This document shows, piece after piece, positions 48,241 through 62,128 of a stretch of 64,000 nt of DNA (position 1 is the first letter of the stretch; each line of letters starts with the position of its first letter). The DNA is from Archilochus colubris (lineage: Eukaryota > Chordata > Aves > Apodiformes > Trochilidae). Position numbers and translations under genes: made by a program. The notes below the pieces were generated by a model, which was not told where the DNA came from, did not search any database, and saw only the letters and a program-made list of their open reading frames with translations. The stretch covers positions 102,714,467 through 102,778,466 of the forward strand of contig CM041084.1 of assembly GCA_023079485.1 (NCBI GenBank), read 5' to 3'.

Positions 48241-51190
48241 TGGCTGAGTAAGCAGAAGCCTTGTAGTCATACATCCTCACATTACTTCTTTAGAAATACA
48301 GAAATTGATGTTGAAGCCTTCAAAAAGCCATGAGTTATACTGTATTTTTTGAAACATCTCTGCACCCCTCTTTATGTTCTGAGGAAAGCGGCTAACCCCC
48401 CCCCAAAGCCTGCTGACATACACCTAGTAGCTGTGCAAGTTTAGGAACTACTTTATCATAAGCAGATATATACATCTGTTTTTCCATCTTTTTGATAGTT
48501 ATAAAATAGAGCCTAGGAGGACAATGAACCTTGCTCCCTTCCAGTCTCGACTTGCAGGCTGCAAGGAATTAAATATGCTTCCTGTTTCTTGTTAAGAGTG
48601 CAACACAGCCTTGTGATTTATACCTTTTAAAGGGATTCTACAATGAAAAAGATTTCCAGGAGCCTCAGTGAAGGCCATTATGTGCTCCTAACATGCAATT
48701 AATGTGTGTTTCAAATTAGTGAGTATCCTTATTAATGCTCTGCTGTTATGTTTATCTGATATTTCCTTATATGAAACAATGAAACAAAATAAATGAACCC
48801 TTGTTCAGCAGGAGCTGTCAAATTAGAAACAGTTACAAAGTAATAATTAGGGAAAATGGATCACAGTGTTCAGGCTTCAGCAATGATTGTCCCTCTGTGG
48901 GCCATTAACAATACCTAGTCATTGGATCTGCATGCAATTTTAATGAAGACACAAGCAAACAAACTGCAAAATTATGTGGGCAGGATTTAGCTCACTTTAT
49001 GAGGCAGACTTTCATATGATACTGGATTTGTTCTGCTTTTCCTCCCCTTTGCTCCTCATGCTGGTGATTCTGGTCAGGAAGGTGGTATCTGAAAAATGAT
49101 GATATCTTCTGATCCCTGCAGTATAGGTTATCTGCAATTATATCAGTGGGCTAGGCTGTTTGTTTTTCTTTAATTCACTTCTGAAAATTCAGGAATCACA
49201 AGGACAATATCAAGATGCTGTAATAAACATACAGTTCCCCAGATGTAGTGCATGGCTCGGGTGCAGGGAGGATTTATGGCAAAAAACACCAGTGAGGTAC
49301 CAACTCCACCAAGTCATCCTTCCAGAGGGGTTTCATGGGGATTTCTTCTCTCACTATTGCCATGCAAGAAGAAACTGCTGATGTTTGAGCTTCCAGTCTT
49401 TTCAGAAAGATAGAGGCAGTTTGTTGGTGGTGAGGGAGGAAAGCAGTGGAGGAAGGGATGAGCAAATCAGACTTCTTCACAAATATAAGTTTTGGGTTTT
49501 TTTAGAGGGGGGAGGGTAGGTCAGAGAGGCTTCAGTGCTTTTGCTTGCTTTCAGTGGACCTTGGCAGTGCTTGAGAGTGTTGGTAGTTCTAGTGATGATG
49601 TTTATTAGGCTCATTTATTTTCTTGATAAGCAGATGAAAAGAGAAATAAATCCCTGGTTTCTTAAACAGCAGTACCAGTGTTTCAATATGTCTGATACTC
49701 GTTTTATGTAAAGACTCATTAACTGTTTCTGCCTTTTCCCAGAAGACCCCTTTGTGGAATCTACTGACAATTGTAAACTGGCATCTTCATTTGAGCTGGA
49801 GAGCCAGGCGGGTTCATAATTGTCCATGAAACATCTGCATTGGAAATTCTGTACCCTAATAAATATATTTTTGTAGTTTACAAGTAAAGGAGTCTGAATT
49901 CTAAAATCTGTTTAAGGTCCAGAGACCTTTGAGGAAGAAGATGTTCCAGTTATGCAGTCATCTGCCCATCATTCATTTTTTGTCCATGAGTGTGCTGGGT
50001 AGATCACTCAGCAGCTTTTGGGGCATCCTTGAGACACCAATCAGCTTGCAAAGCTGCCACAAGTACAGTGAGGGATTCATTCTGTCCCCTTGGGCAAAGG
50101 CTGCTAACAAAGAGGGCTTGCTTCCCCCTAGACATATTCAACAAGGCTTGTAAAAGCATGAGAGACTGAAATTAAATGGCCCAGGAGTCATATGCAAAGG
50201 AACCAATTCATTTTCACTAGACAAAAGCCATTACTCTCAGCCTATGAAAATATGCTACGGCAATGAGCCAGACAGAGAGGCCATTGCAATGTGAAGGAAG
50301 CTGCTGTGGAGTCAGTGGGGATTTTTTTTCCAGTTGTACTGATTTATGTCCCCAGGACACTGCTGTGTGTGTTGCAGTGCTATAAGGCAAATCACAGCTG
50401 CTATGGCAAAGCAGCAGTTGTCAAAGCTTTGGAGGCAACATAGCAGGAATTAACTGGGTATGGGTTAATTTGAGTCAAGCACCACTACCCCAAATGCAGT
50501 TGCAAGGCAGATAGCAATTAGTGAGATTTGCAGGTTATATGCACTGGCACCTGCACTGAGCCAGCCAGCTTGTGAAGTCACTGAGTGTCCTTTTTGTTTT
50601 CTGTTTTTGTTGGAAAGTCTTTGAAAGGTTTTTTTCTGAGGCAGAGTCATCTGTAGGTAGGCTGAATGAAGCTTACGTTGCCTCTTGTGACAGGAGTCTA
50701 AATTTTGGGACGCAGATGTCTTATGAGAAAAGAAAATGCTTGGCATTGCTTCGCTTCCTCTAGATTGCATTTCCACATTATTTAGCAAAAAAATGTGTAT
50801 ACAAATTGCTCTGACTACTGTGCATATGCAATTCACCTGTAAAGTCCAGTTGTAATTCAGCAGATATCTCCAATGCCTCTGGTTCTAGGATCACATCATG
50901 CATTTCCTTGAATCCCTGAGAATGTTCTCTTGTGCCACGTGATGTGGAAGGTGCCAATGGACTACAAAATGTATCTCTATTTGGGTGATGCATTTCAAAG
51001 ATCAATTTGATAAACTATCTAAAGAAAAAGGATGACTGGATGAAAGTAGGTTCAATTTAAAATTCCATAAGTGAATTAAAGCTGTAAAACTGACAGAAAG
51101 TTGAAAGCTGGTGCTGTGAAGCCTTCACACAGACCACAAAATTAGTTTTATTGATTTATTTCTTCCACCCTTAGATTAAGCTATTTCTCC

Positions 51191-51246
51191 TTTTTTTTTT
51201 TTTTTTTTCTTTTGGAAGTCAGATATTTTTTTCTGTTTTTTTCTGC
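51191..51246. repeat. T-rich tract
   Basis: A run of about 18 T followed by CT-rich and T-rich sequence. No attached retroelement was recognised. Confidence 0.8.
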
Positions 51247-53450
51247 TGACTAGCTATTCTGTTTTTATTTTTGCTTTTTAAAAAGGATTGTTTTATGATA
51301 TAAACATGAAGATGCTAAAGCTACGATGACTCCGCAGGAATGAGGCAGCCACACAGAAATAATCATCTTCCTCCTACTCGATCTTCCTGAAACTTTCTTG
51401 TACAATAAAGTTTTACAAGCATTGAGAAAGACATAAGCTTTGCAAACAAGATGTAGATATCAAAAAATCCAAGAGGGAAATGAAAATTACATTGTCTTTA
51501 TCATATATTTCTCTTTACTACCTGTCAAGAGCTTGGTTAAAACAGTCTCAGAGTTTTTGAATCTTTCCCCCTTATTTCAGCATTAACAGAAAACCTAACA
51601 TTAAAGGGAAGCCTCTCTCTTCCCTTTTCCTTGTTTGCTCTTGGAGGGAAGGAAGATGGCAAGGGGAGATAGGAGCTATAATCAGCTTCCAGTGTGGACC
51701 ACCAGAGGATCACAGCCCTGTGGCAAGCAGCAGTTCCCTCCCACAATTCAGTGGATGTATAGCCACCAGGTCCTACTTCAGGATCAAAAGCATTCACCTT
51801 GGCCAGAGAAGTGCTCTGGGGAATTCTCTGTCAGACCACTTGCTTCATGTGAAGAAATACAAAAGCATATCTTACCTTATTTCAGTATCATTGGGTGAAT
51901 TTAATTCCCAACTAGATGATAATTAATCATCTTTTGCTGGTAGATATTTTTCTTTTTGCTATCAGTGCTACATTATATAGAACAAACTCACTAAAAAAAG
52001 GTCTCACAAATAAGTGTGTCTTCAACTAGCATCACATACATAAATCCATCCTCAGGGAACTTGTGCATATTCTTATTAAATTCCCTTTACTCATCAGGGT
52101 TTCCTACAGCTACAAAGAAGAACCATTGCTGAAAAGTAGCAAATAAAAAACCTTGTCACCTCTCATCTTTTATTCCCGATATGCTACAAGACCTACCATA
52201 AAGACAGAGAATCAAGAAATTTAACTGTGCATAAGTCAGCTGAGCAACTTCTCCCTTTTGCCATAACTTGCTAATCTCTCACTGACCATTTTTGGGTGAT
52301 GAAAAGATGTTAAAGGACAAGAAGGTGAAAAAATTCTAATGACATGGGCCTTTAGTGATGCACTGTATCATTAAATGTTTGTTTTTCATTGATGGATTGC
52401 TGTGTGAAAGCAAATGTAAGGAAAGCCAGCATTGCACAAACTCCTTTTTGAAATCTGATTTGCTATTGTGTATTATCCACAGTCTCTAGTGGCAGCACAA
52501 GCCACCATTCCCTGCAGGAAACTAGGAACAAAAGCAGGGGTATTGAATAAAATATTCCCTGAGACTTGTTCTGTAGCTTGCCAGTGGAGGTAAGTTTGTG
52601 TTTTCCCAGTCATATGAAAGTAGATTTCTCTGAAAGATGTCACTGTAGGCTGCCTGTTTGGTTCCACTATGAAATCTCCCTTCGTAACTGACAGCTAAAT
52701 AAACCATTTGGTATCACTGTTAACTTAAAGCCTGCTGCTGATCACCTAGCAGGAAGCAAGTCAAATTCAACATGCTGGTTTTCTAAAGTAAGAATTTCCA
52801 GTTGCCATCCTCTCTACAACACTCATTTAGCACCGTGTGCCCACAGAGCACCAGCACAGGGAGCATATTTTTTCTTACTAGTTAACTCTTTCTTGGCCTA
52901 CGTACTTGCAGAATATTGTGTCTAAAGTAGCCTTCATCTGTGACTGAATCCTCACTGAAAGAGAAGAATACAGGATATAAAAAGTGAGATTAATATATGG
53001 CACTCAGACAATTTGCTGGCAACCTGATGGATTGCTTGGTTGCTGCTTTGGAGGAAAAAGTGTTACAGGACTAAATTCAGAATGTAAGCAAGCCTGGAGG
53101 CTGTATAATTTACTGTGGTTTACATCAATTCTAAGTAAAGATTGTAGGGACTTAGTGTATGTCAAATATATCTTGACCTTCCAAAATCTGTCTGGTCTTG
53201 GTTTCCTCTACCCCCACATGAAATTTCCTTACAGCCAAGAGGTATGTGCACTTCCCTCCCTATACATTTACTGAATTACCTAATTTTCTGTCATAATGAG
53301 TCAGCAGATTTACCAAAGGCTTAAAAACTAAACCCAGTTGGAAGACTTATCTAGTGAATTATAAGAATTAAAAAACTAATTCTTCTTAAATTTAGTATAA
53401 GAAAATCCATAATTAAAAGAATTATAAAGAACTATACAAGGGGGAACACA

Positions 53451-53472
53451 CAGATCAGAAATTTCTGATCTG
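53451..53472. repeat. Perfect 22-bp palindrome
   Basis: The sequence reads the same on both strands over 22 bp, centred between 53461 and 53462. The centre AGAAATTTCT contains a GAA-nn-TTC arrangement like a two-unit heat-shock element. Whether it is bound by any factor is unknown. Confidence 0.9.
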
Positions 53473-56321
53473 AAAATCAGAGCTGTGCCAAAACAGGTGC
53501 TTGATAAAGAGAAGCAAAGACATTCAGCTACCCCAGTGATGAAGCTGTTGGTCTTTGGCAAGCTTTAGCAAGTCTGAAACCTTGGTGAATGGCAGGTTTT
53601 CAGCCTTTTTTAGGCTTCTGAATTTCCATAAAGGCACCATACATGCATGAACTTGTGAAATGATTGTAAAAACATGCCATCCAAAGAGAGGTCAGTGCAA
53701 CATGAGATGATACTTACTCTGCCTTTCACAACCAGAAATCACCACAGAAGAGCTGTGGGGTTGATCTTCCCCAGAGCAGACAGAGAAGATGTGCCCTTGT
53801 GCAGAAGGTTGTGCCCTCTTCCTTTCCCCTTAGCAAAAGCTTTCCTGCACTAGAATTGGGCATGCTGCCTTCATGGACACTCAAAAAAAAACCCAAAAAC
53901 AAAAAGGAAGAAGGTTCCCTTCCAGTATTTTTGTCTGAGGCAAAATCCTGAATCTTAAATACTGAAATATCAGATCATAATTACAGCATCCCTGGGGTTA
54001 GAGAAAGTCAAGTCAGGGTTCAAATTCACCCACATGCCAACCATAACTAGGCCTCCATAAACTGAATTATGGCCCTGTGACACCAGGTCAGGCATCAAAG
54101 TCTGAGTCATCTGTGCTTTTACCCATTCAGCAACAGAAAAAAGAAAATGTTCCTTAAAAAATGTTCATCACCCCCGATGAACTGGTGTGTTTGTGTTGCC
54201 AAGCAACCATGCTGCATCTCTGCACCTCCGAGACTCACAGGTCAAAACCCAGTGTCAACAGAAAAGTTTGAAAGTTCAATCAGGAAAATGGCACATAGAT
54301 ATTGATAAGAAAAAAGACAGAAGAGGGTATTTATCTGCTGTCTTGTTCTTTGAATTAATGTTCTTTATGGGCCTACCGGTTTCAGAACCAGCTGTTTTTC
54401 AAAACCTCAAGAAAAATGCATGTGATTTTCCCCTTGCAAAGGCTTGGTTATTCAATTTGCAGGTCAGGTAGATTGTCTGCAACTATTGTAGAAACATGTA
54501 TAATAATCCTGTAGAGTTAAGTCTTGGCCCTCACCAACTTATTCCAGAGGGAAGTAGCACCCTTCTTGGGTGACACTCATGTCTGTGTCCAAGGATGAGC
54601 AGAAGTGGAAGGAGGGAGAGATGGAGAAGTGATTGTCTATTGAGTCTTGCCTGTGCCATGTCATTCACTGGAGGAGAAGTAGCAGCCAGGAATAAAACCA
54701 TGGTCTGGAGTCAGGATAAAGTGAAGAGGGAGCACAAAGCAGGAACTGGGTGCCATTTCAATAACCAGTTTATTTGTCTCTTCTCCAGAACAGCCCCTGA
54801 AGGGGTTAAATGGAAATACAGACTGCACCAGGAAATCAATGTTAGCCCAGGGAATTTCTAGGCTAATAACAAAGTACAGGAAGATTAGGAAGTCAGATAA
54901 TTTAAGAGGACAGGGAGAGAGGGGAAAGCAGACTAATGCATTTCTGCACTGAAGCTCAGGAGGTTTGCTCACCACCCTTATAAGCCATACACTGAATTTC
55001 ACCAAGTAAAAGAATCACAGAAGCTTACCAGATAAATATTGTGCTTTTATCACAAAATCTTAGTAGTAAGATGAAAGCAGGTGACAGATAGGGTAGTCAG
55101 ATAGCACAGCAACATCTCTGTCAGCAGTGGAGCAGGTTTAACCAAAGGGGTGAAGATATGTAACAGAAGTCAGACCACGTTTGGTAGAGCATTTGCTGTG
55201 AATGCAGAGCAGAAGCAATGTGGAAGCCAGCAAAGTCGTTCAAAGAAAGATGTAGCCATTACTCACAGATCTCTAAAATAGCAGAGAGACAAGATGAAAG
55301 TAACACAGGCCGTGGAGGAGCAGAAACAATTCCTGAGGTGGAGGTAGCCAACACTGAAATATTGACCAGAAGGTCAATGAGAAAGATGTTGTGTTTCATT
55401 TTGCAAATCATATATGAAACCTGTTATCTAGAAACAAAGTAAAGCTTTTAAACAGTATGTCTGCAAGTTCAAACGTGATCAAACATAACTTATGGTAAAA
55501 ATCTAAGTTACTGAAAAGGTGATTTGAAATAATCATGCAAGCACAAGAAAGCTATTAAGTACTTGATAGTTCTGGCAAGGAGGGCAATAAGGGCATATCC
55601 AACTTGGATTACAAATGGTGAGAATCATCATATTTTAGACTGCATTATGCATTGCCTGTGGAGTGATTTATTTCATTGAGAGACTGTAGCAAGTGAGATT
55701 ATAGCAAAACAGGGAATCACTCTCCAGACAATGCTGTCATCCCTGTGTGTGACACACCATGTTGGCACATTTCTTGTGCTTTCTCATCAATAACTTCTTG
55801 TGTAATTAACCAAAACTGATGAGGCATGTGCTCTCAAATTAGACAGTTTGAAAGGCAAAAGGTTTTGCTTTGCTCAGTGGTCCCTAGGCAGTTAAAGCAC
55901 ACAGCATCTGAGTGGCAGCAGCTAAAAGAGATGTCATTCTTGCTCCCCGATACCTAAATTTGCAAGCATTTAACTTTAACAGTGAAAGCTGATACAAACG
56001 GGCATGTTTCATGTGTTGCTGCTTTTGTGTATTGCTGCTTACCTCTGTTGCCATCTTTCACCTCATAATTCTTATGCCTCCTCAAATTCTCCTGCCACCT
56101 CCCCAGGCAGCAGGCAGGCATTATGGCCCTGCACACAATGTCATGCTTGGTAAGGCTCCTCCTGGGAGGAGGGTCCAGGAGAACATTACTGCTGATGTAG
56201 CAGCTGAGTAGATGGTTGAATGTAGATTTTAGCCACTCTGTCCCTGGCACATATGATCTCTCTTTGATTTTGCTGAAGGAAGACCTCCAGTTTGCTGGAA
56301 GTGCACTTGTAGGACCTTTCA

Positions 56322-56590
56322 GTCATAGAATCATAGAATGATTTTGGTTGGAAAAGACCTTTATAATCACCAAGTTCAAGCATTAACTTTGCACTGCCAA
56401 GTCCACCATGAAACCATTCCTAAGCAATGCATCTACAAATCTTTTAAATATTTTCAGGGTTGGTGACTCAAGCACTTCACTGGGATGTCTATTAAAGTGC
56501 CTGACAGCCCCTTGAGTGAAGAATTTTTCCTTAATATACTATTTAAGCCTCCCCTGCTGCAACTTGAGACCATTTCCTCTTGTTCTGTCT
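56322..56590 (-). mobile_element. CR1 LINE 3' fragment
   Basis: The plus strand starts with 'tcatagaatcatagaatgat', then 'tttggttggaaaagaccttt', 'aagtccaccatgaaaccatt', 'gggttggtgactcaagcact' and 'cttgagaccatttcctcttg', all in the order of CR1 antisense. It holds the C-terminal end of ORF2 and the 3' UTR in minus orientation, truncated on the right. Frames are broken by substitutions. The subfamily differs slightly from the 33.2-kb copy in the 3' UTR. Confidence 0.9.
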
Positions 56591-59500
56591 TTTCTTACTT
56601 AGAAGTAGACACCAACTCCCAACTCACAATAAGAGCTGACAGGAAATGTAGTTTGGAAGCTCCTTGTTCTGTGGAGTCCAAATGTCTTCCATCAGGTAGA
56701 GAATGACCAAAGTCCTCCCATTTATACTCAGGCTGCCTGAAAAGGTATTCCATGTTTTTCATGGGGTTTTCATATAGCCATTTCATTCTCTGGGGGTACT
56801 GCTGAAGAAATAAAAAGTTAAAATTTTTAAAATGCTGCTCACTGTTATGTGGAGATGAGGCTTCACGGTGAGGGAAATTAATATCCCCAGGGTATTGGTA
56901 CATAACCTGTTGCTGCAAATAAAGCTTAGATAAATTGTCTCTGTCCCTGATTGTGTAGCCTCTCCTCAGCTACTGAAGACCCACTCTGATTTCCCTGCTA
57001 GGAACTGGCTACATGGCATTATAAATACAAAGCTGCAGCAGAAGCCACTCACATCCCATATCCCTCCATCAATAACACATCTCTGGCCCATGATACCAGG
57101 GTGCCCCAAGACACAGCTCTCCCATCCCAGAGCATCAACCAATAGCCCAACAAGAGCTCCTCCAATATAGGACAGCTCTGAGCCCTGCTGTCTACCCTCT
57201 TTCTGCAATGCTGAATAGCACAGGTGGACTCAGGTGGGAATGCACACATTCCTGGTACATAAGTTATCCTGGTACAAAAGTCCACCTGCTCTCTGAAGAT
57301 CCTCAGTATAAATTTTTAGACAATTGAATAGATTTTTGTCACTGTCTGGACAAATGTCAAACTTGGAGAATGTTGGATATATCATGGCTTTTGTGATATG
57401 TGCAATAGCATATTGAGTCCAAAGCTGAGCTTACATACAAGTATGTGATTTTCTTTTGCATCTGCATTTCTGTTAGAAGTTGCAGGAAGTGTGGACTGTC
57501 AATAACTGTAGGGATAGAGGTGAGCACAGAGAAAATGGACACGAAATACGTAATTAGAGAATGTGCTAACTTGAAAAGGAAATTTCTGTGTTGACCATTT
57601 ATTAGAAACAACTCAAAGGTTTTCTGTTCACTTCTAATGCTCCACATGTGCAGCCTTTCTTGGCATTTTCCTACATCCTGATTTTCCCAGAAGAGCTGAC
57701 TGGGTTTTCTAGGAACAATAGGTCAGATCTTCCAACATATGTTGAGATAAAAGGGTTTCTGCACTTTCCTCTAGAAGCAAGGAAGTGAGTACAGGAGAAA
57801 CTCCCTCTCCATTTACAGGGAAGATGTTCTTAAACATGACTAGATGAATCTTGCAAAAGTATTTATTGTAAATATTACCACAAATGTTGAAATTATTTAC
57901 CTCCAACATACTGTCTCTTTTACCTGTTCCCCTTCTGCAAATATTAATAAACCAGAGGTTTCTTGACACAGCTATTTACAGGAGGAGAACATCAATATAG
58001 CACACATGAATATTCACATAGTGATAAAATTTTACACTTACAAGCACCAATATTTACACCAACACGTTCCTTAAGCCACACGGAAAAAATGCTCTCATGT
58101 GACTTTTCCAGTCCATTGCAAATTGCTATTGCAACTCAAGTACCAAATGTTCACAAGGTACTCTAAATGAGCAGTCAAAGAGGCAAATCCATTAACAGTT
58201 CTAGAATGCACTAGCTTAATATTAATGAAATGGGGTTGTGAAGTTATATTTATTAATGACATTTATGAATTAAATTTTTTCTGCAGATGCTCTAGCAGTA
58301 AAGAAAACTGCTATCCCACAGAGAAACAGGTTATAGTTAGGGAATAAATTGTTATGTGATATAATTATTTTCTGTAGGTTTATTTTCACTTTATAGGAAC
58401 ACATGCAATGGAACCATTCACAACTGTCAACAATGTTTCTTGTCTTCCAGAAGATATAGGCCCTGTCACCCTCAAATCATCTGGAGCTTCTGGTGTATTT
58501 TTTATATGGAAGGAGAGCTTTTTTAAAGCTAGCATATTGACCTTAATAATGACAGCATTTTTATATACTAAAACATCAGAAATACACACACAATGATGCT
58601 AGAAACAAATATTTTTAGCATTTGATTCTTGAAATGTACATTTCCTTTCAGCAGCACATAGAAGCAACACTCCTTAGGAGCAATACAGGGCTCAGTCCTG
58701 CAGAGTGCTAAAGGACACTACAGTGGGTAAAGAGATTCTGAGGCAATTTTGTACACAGCTCTATTGTCATCCCTTTATTCTTTGATGCCAGCTTAATTCT
58801 CAACTGAATGGTAGGTAAGAGCTGATAAGGAATTTCCAGGACAGATTGTAGAGGTAAAGCTCTAAACTATAGCCTGTAGAAGACCAATTATTATTGAATG
58901 AAAAGCTTTCAGTTAGTTTTTGGAGGAAAATTGTGGCACTGCTTCATATAAAGTGAATGTATACTAAACCTAGGGAGCTTGTGCACGTAGACTGAAAATA
59001 ACATAGTAGTTGGGATACTTTCAATAAAGCTTTTCAAGAAACTCTAAAATAGTGAAACTCTTCCTTATGCAAAACCTTCAAAATACACCTAATGTAAACA
59101 TTCTACTGACAGTTAATAACCAGTTCACCCTTAACGAAATCAAAACCTAATTTTACATGAAACATGCTGTGATCTCCCTCCCTGCACATCTTTCCTCCAT
59201 TAGTTTTCCTAGTCTTCTCTTCTAAACAGTTTCTCCCAATCCCTCAGATCAAGCTTTGCACTGGAGCTCTGCTCCCCTGCCCATCAAACCACATGAGCCT
59301 TTGACCTCTATTTGGCAATGCAAGCTGCTGTACAATGTTTTAAACTGCTATAATGTCTCAGAACCTGCCACTTCATGTTAGCACAGCATTTTCTGTGCAG
59401 CTTTCTTTCCCACTTTTTGAGTGAAATGGGAACTCAGTGTTGGAAGATGTAGCTCCATGAGAAAATCACAGAGGGTGGCACTTTTATTCATTTGTTTTTG

Positions 59501-59929
59501 AACATTTCAAATGAACAGTTTCTATATCTTGTTGCTAAAACATAATACTCAACCTCATTAATTTAGGTTTTGTCCACTTTGTTTGCTGGGAAGACAAGGA
59601 AGAGAGGGAAGAATTTTCCAGCAGCTTATCCAGTAGAAAAGTTACATTACCATTTTATTTTCAGGAAGTTATTTTTTTACTCAATGGATGGCCACTATGC
59701 TTTTTCTCTTCTTCATCAGAACAGCACTCAGTCCCACCACATTTAACCATCACAGTCATATTTTAAACTTTGGGATAACTTTGTAACTTCTAGAGAGCAC
59801 AGCTGATAGGCAGGTAAGGCACCTTACCTCCTTATTAGTTGCTCCAAGTTTAGTTTAACAAACAGAGAATTCCCAGGATGGTCAAATAAATACAGATGTC
59901 CATCTACTCTTGTCCTGCTTTTGTACTGT

Positions 59930-60018
59930 TTTGGGTTTTTCCAGTTTTTTGTTTGGTTGTTTTGGTTTTGGTTTTGGTTTTTGGTTTTTTGTTTGTTTTG
60001 TTTTGTTTTGTTTTTCTA
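59930..60018. repeat. T/G-rich low-complexity tract, (GTTTT)n
   Basis: Successive GTTTG, GGTTTT and GTTTT units, the longest such tract in the window. Confidence 0.88.
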
Positions 60019-62033
60019 TTTGTTTAGCTCAGAGACTGAAGCAGTAAATGTGGCAAAGCTCTAATTGTAATATCATGGGACAAAGCCAAGATGCTATTGC
60101 CTCCAGAGTGCAAGAAAACATACCATGGTTTCCCACCTGCATCCAGATACTATTTCAGGAATAATATATCACATTGAGAATACTTTAATTTTTAATCTAG
60201 CTTCTGGGTTCTGGGAGATCACAGCTCTCACGTGGGTGAGGTCCCTGATATGACTAAAACAATTAATTCATCAGCATTTGCTTTGCCAAAGTTTTACATG
60301 TCTTTTAATTTATTTACAAGCCTCTGAAAAGTCTCTATAACCTTAAACACTTAGACTCTCTGGAGAATGGTGAAAGAAAATTTAATAGGGATGCACTGTC
60401 TAAGGCTATTTGGCAGGACTCTGTAGAACAGTCTACTGAGGTTATGTATTTTTCTCTGCTTAGTCTGTCTGTCATTTAATTTATTCCTGGCATTGAATAG
60501 ACATTCAATACTGTAACAGTGCCTAGCTCTTCATAATAAATACAGGATCTCACAGTGCTGCCTGACTTCGTGCCTTGCACAATGGCAGCAGAGGGGCTGT
60601 GTGATGGACAGATGACTTCCACATCCAAGGTGTCAGTCCGCTCCGACACCCTTGCATCCAGGTCCCTTGGGATGTGGCAACTCTGCAGAAGCTATGCTGT
60701 GTTTGCTGCTTGTGCAGGATTGATTTTTGGATAACACAGACTCAAAATTTCTTTGTCAGCTCTGTTTTCTGCTCAGAAAAAAGACTGTCACATGCAGCTG
60801 CTGCTTTTATATAGTTCTTATTCTGCCAGGAGACAATGGGATCCACAGCGGGATCCTCTGAAGGACCAATAGCCTTTTGAACCATGTTAGTCCTAACACT
60901 GTGAAGTTTTATTACATTTGAGCTTTGGGTCTCTTGGCTAGTTTTTTTCTATCCCAGATACACCAGTAATGTTTCTTGGATGTCCAGCTACCAGATTTCT
61001 CAGAATAGGCTAAAACCTGTGAACAAGAAAAGTACATTGTTTTCTTAACTCTTAAGTTCTGAAATGAAGAAAACAATAGACTTCACAATTCAACCACACC
61101 TTACAGTTTCAGGCACAAGCCTTAGTTTGCTCTGATATTTCTTTCTTACAGTGTTCTTATTTCTTCCTTAGTTCTAAGAAATAAACAGTGTTATGTGGCA
61201 CATGTAGTGCTCTCCTTAGAGGCCTTTATGTTGGTTCTTTTTTCCTTTTGTCAACTTTCTCCTCTCCACTCAAGGTTAACTGACCTTCTTTCTTCCTTCC
61301 TTCAGTGTTTCAGAGAAGCAATTTCAGCTGGGTCTGTCCAGCATTGCAGTCCTCTGTGTCTTTGCATCCTCAGTGACATAAAATCTTTAGATCTATACTC
61401 ATGTTCCAAAAAAAAAGTTTCTTAGAATATACCAGGTCCTGTTAGCATTTGTCTTCCTCCATACTGAAAGCAGGAAATTTTTCTGAAAAACTTCAGGAGA
61501 GTCACTGATAATATGGTGGAGCAATACTAGCTAGGACTGAAAGCTGTGACTACCATTACTCCACATTCATTTGTTCCTGTCATTGATGGAATGAATATCA
61601 AAAATTTATCATGTAACTTGAGACTAATTTCCTTGAGGACTGTGACTGTTATGTCCACTTCAATTCTGCAGTGACAATTCTTTCAATAGCAACTATTTTT
61701 TTTAGCAACTAGTTTTTTATCTCTTCACACATTTATGGACTGTGATAAGCTTGAATAAATATGGATGTTCCCTTTCTGTTAACTTCTGAAGTAACCACTG
61801 AAATCAGGCAATAGCTGGTAAAAACCAAGATATCCTAGCTGTATTTTTCTTCACAGTTTTTTTCCTTCTCATTTGAATGCAATACTATCCTTCCACCAGA
61901 ATAATTTTCTTAGTTATAGTTTCTTAGCAGAGTATAATACGTAGATTAGAGACATTCTTGTCAGCACCCCAGTACTCTACTATTATTTATCTTGACAGAA
62001 CACACATGAGGTCAGGAAATGCCTACTATATCC

Positions 62034-62128
62034 TTGACAGATGCAGAACAGAGACACAGAGAGACTAAATGCTTTTTCTCAGGTTACAGGACATCTCTGC
62101 ATCAGAGTGGGACACAGACCCCTAGATT
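62034..62128 (-). mobile_element. MIR SINE relic
   Basis: The series 'agatgcagaacagagacaca', 'gagagactaaatgctttttc', 'tcaggttacaggacatctct' and 'gtgggacacagacccctag' follows the antisense MIR core ('agatgaggaaactgaggcac', 'agagaggttaagtgacttgc', 'ccaaggtcacacagc', 'ctgggattcgaaccc'). This is the best of the MIR matches here. It is an inactive fossil shared by descent with other amniotes if truly MIR. Confidence 0.65.

Larger units (their letters stand above)
48245..56318. other. Non-coding sequence with candidate conserved elements
   Basis: No gene. The region 48660-48990 is repeat-poor with several TAAT/ATTA and ATGCAAT-type cores, similar in texture to vertebrate developmental enhancers; 55620-55860 is similar but weaker. 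A 22-bp perfect palindrome lies at 53451-53472. Open frames (for example 123 codons on the minus strand at 50465-50836) have no known domain. Confidence 0.5.

Noticed and set aside
50465..50836. 123-codon minus-strand frame
   Set aside because: No domain, no compositional or splice evidence; likely chance.
55011..55030. 'gaatcacagaagc' as a CR1 end
   Set aside because: No continuation into CR1 sequence.
57049..57285. Minus-strand frames of 78-80 codons in GC-richer DNA
   Set aside because: Two overlapping frames, no recognisable motif; no sign of a retroviral or cellular gene.
59463..59480. 'aaaatcacagagggtgg' as a CR1 end
   Set aside because: Only one octamer-like word and no CR1 sequence follows.
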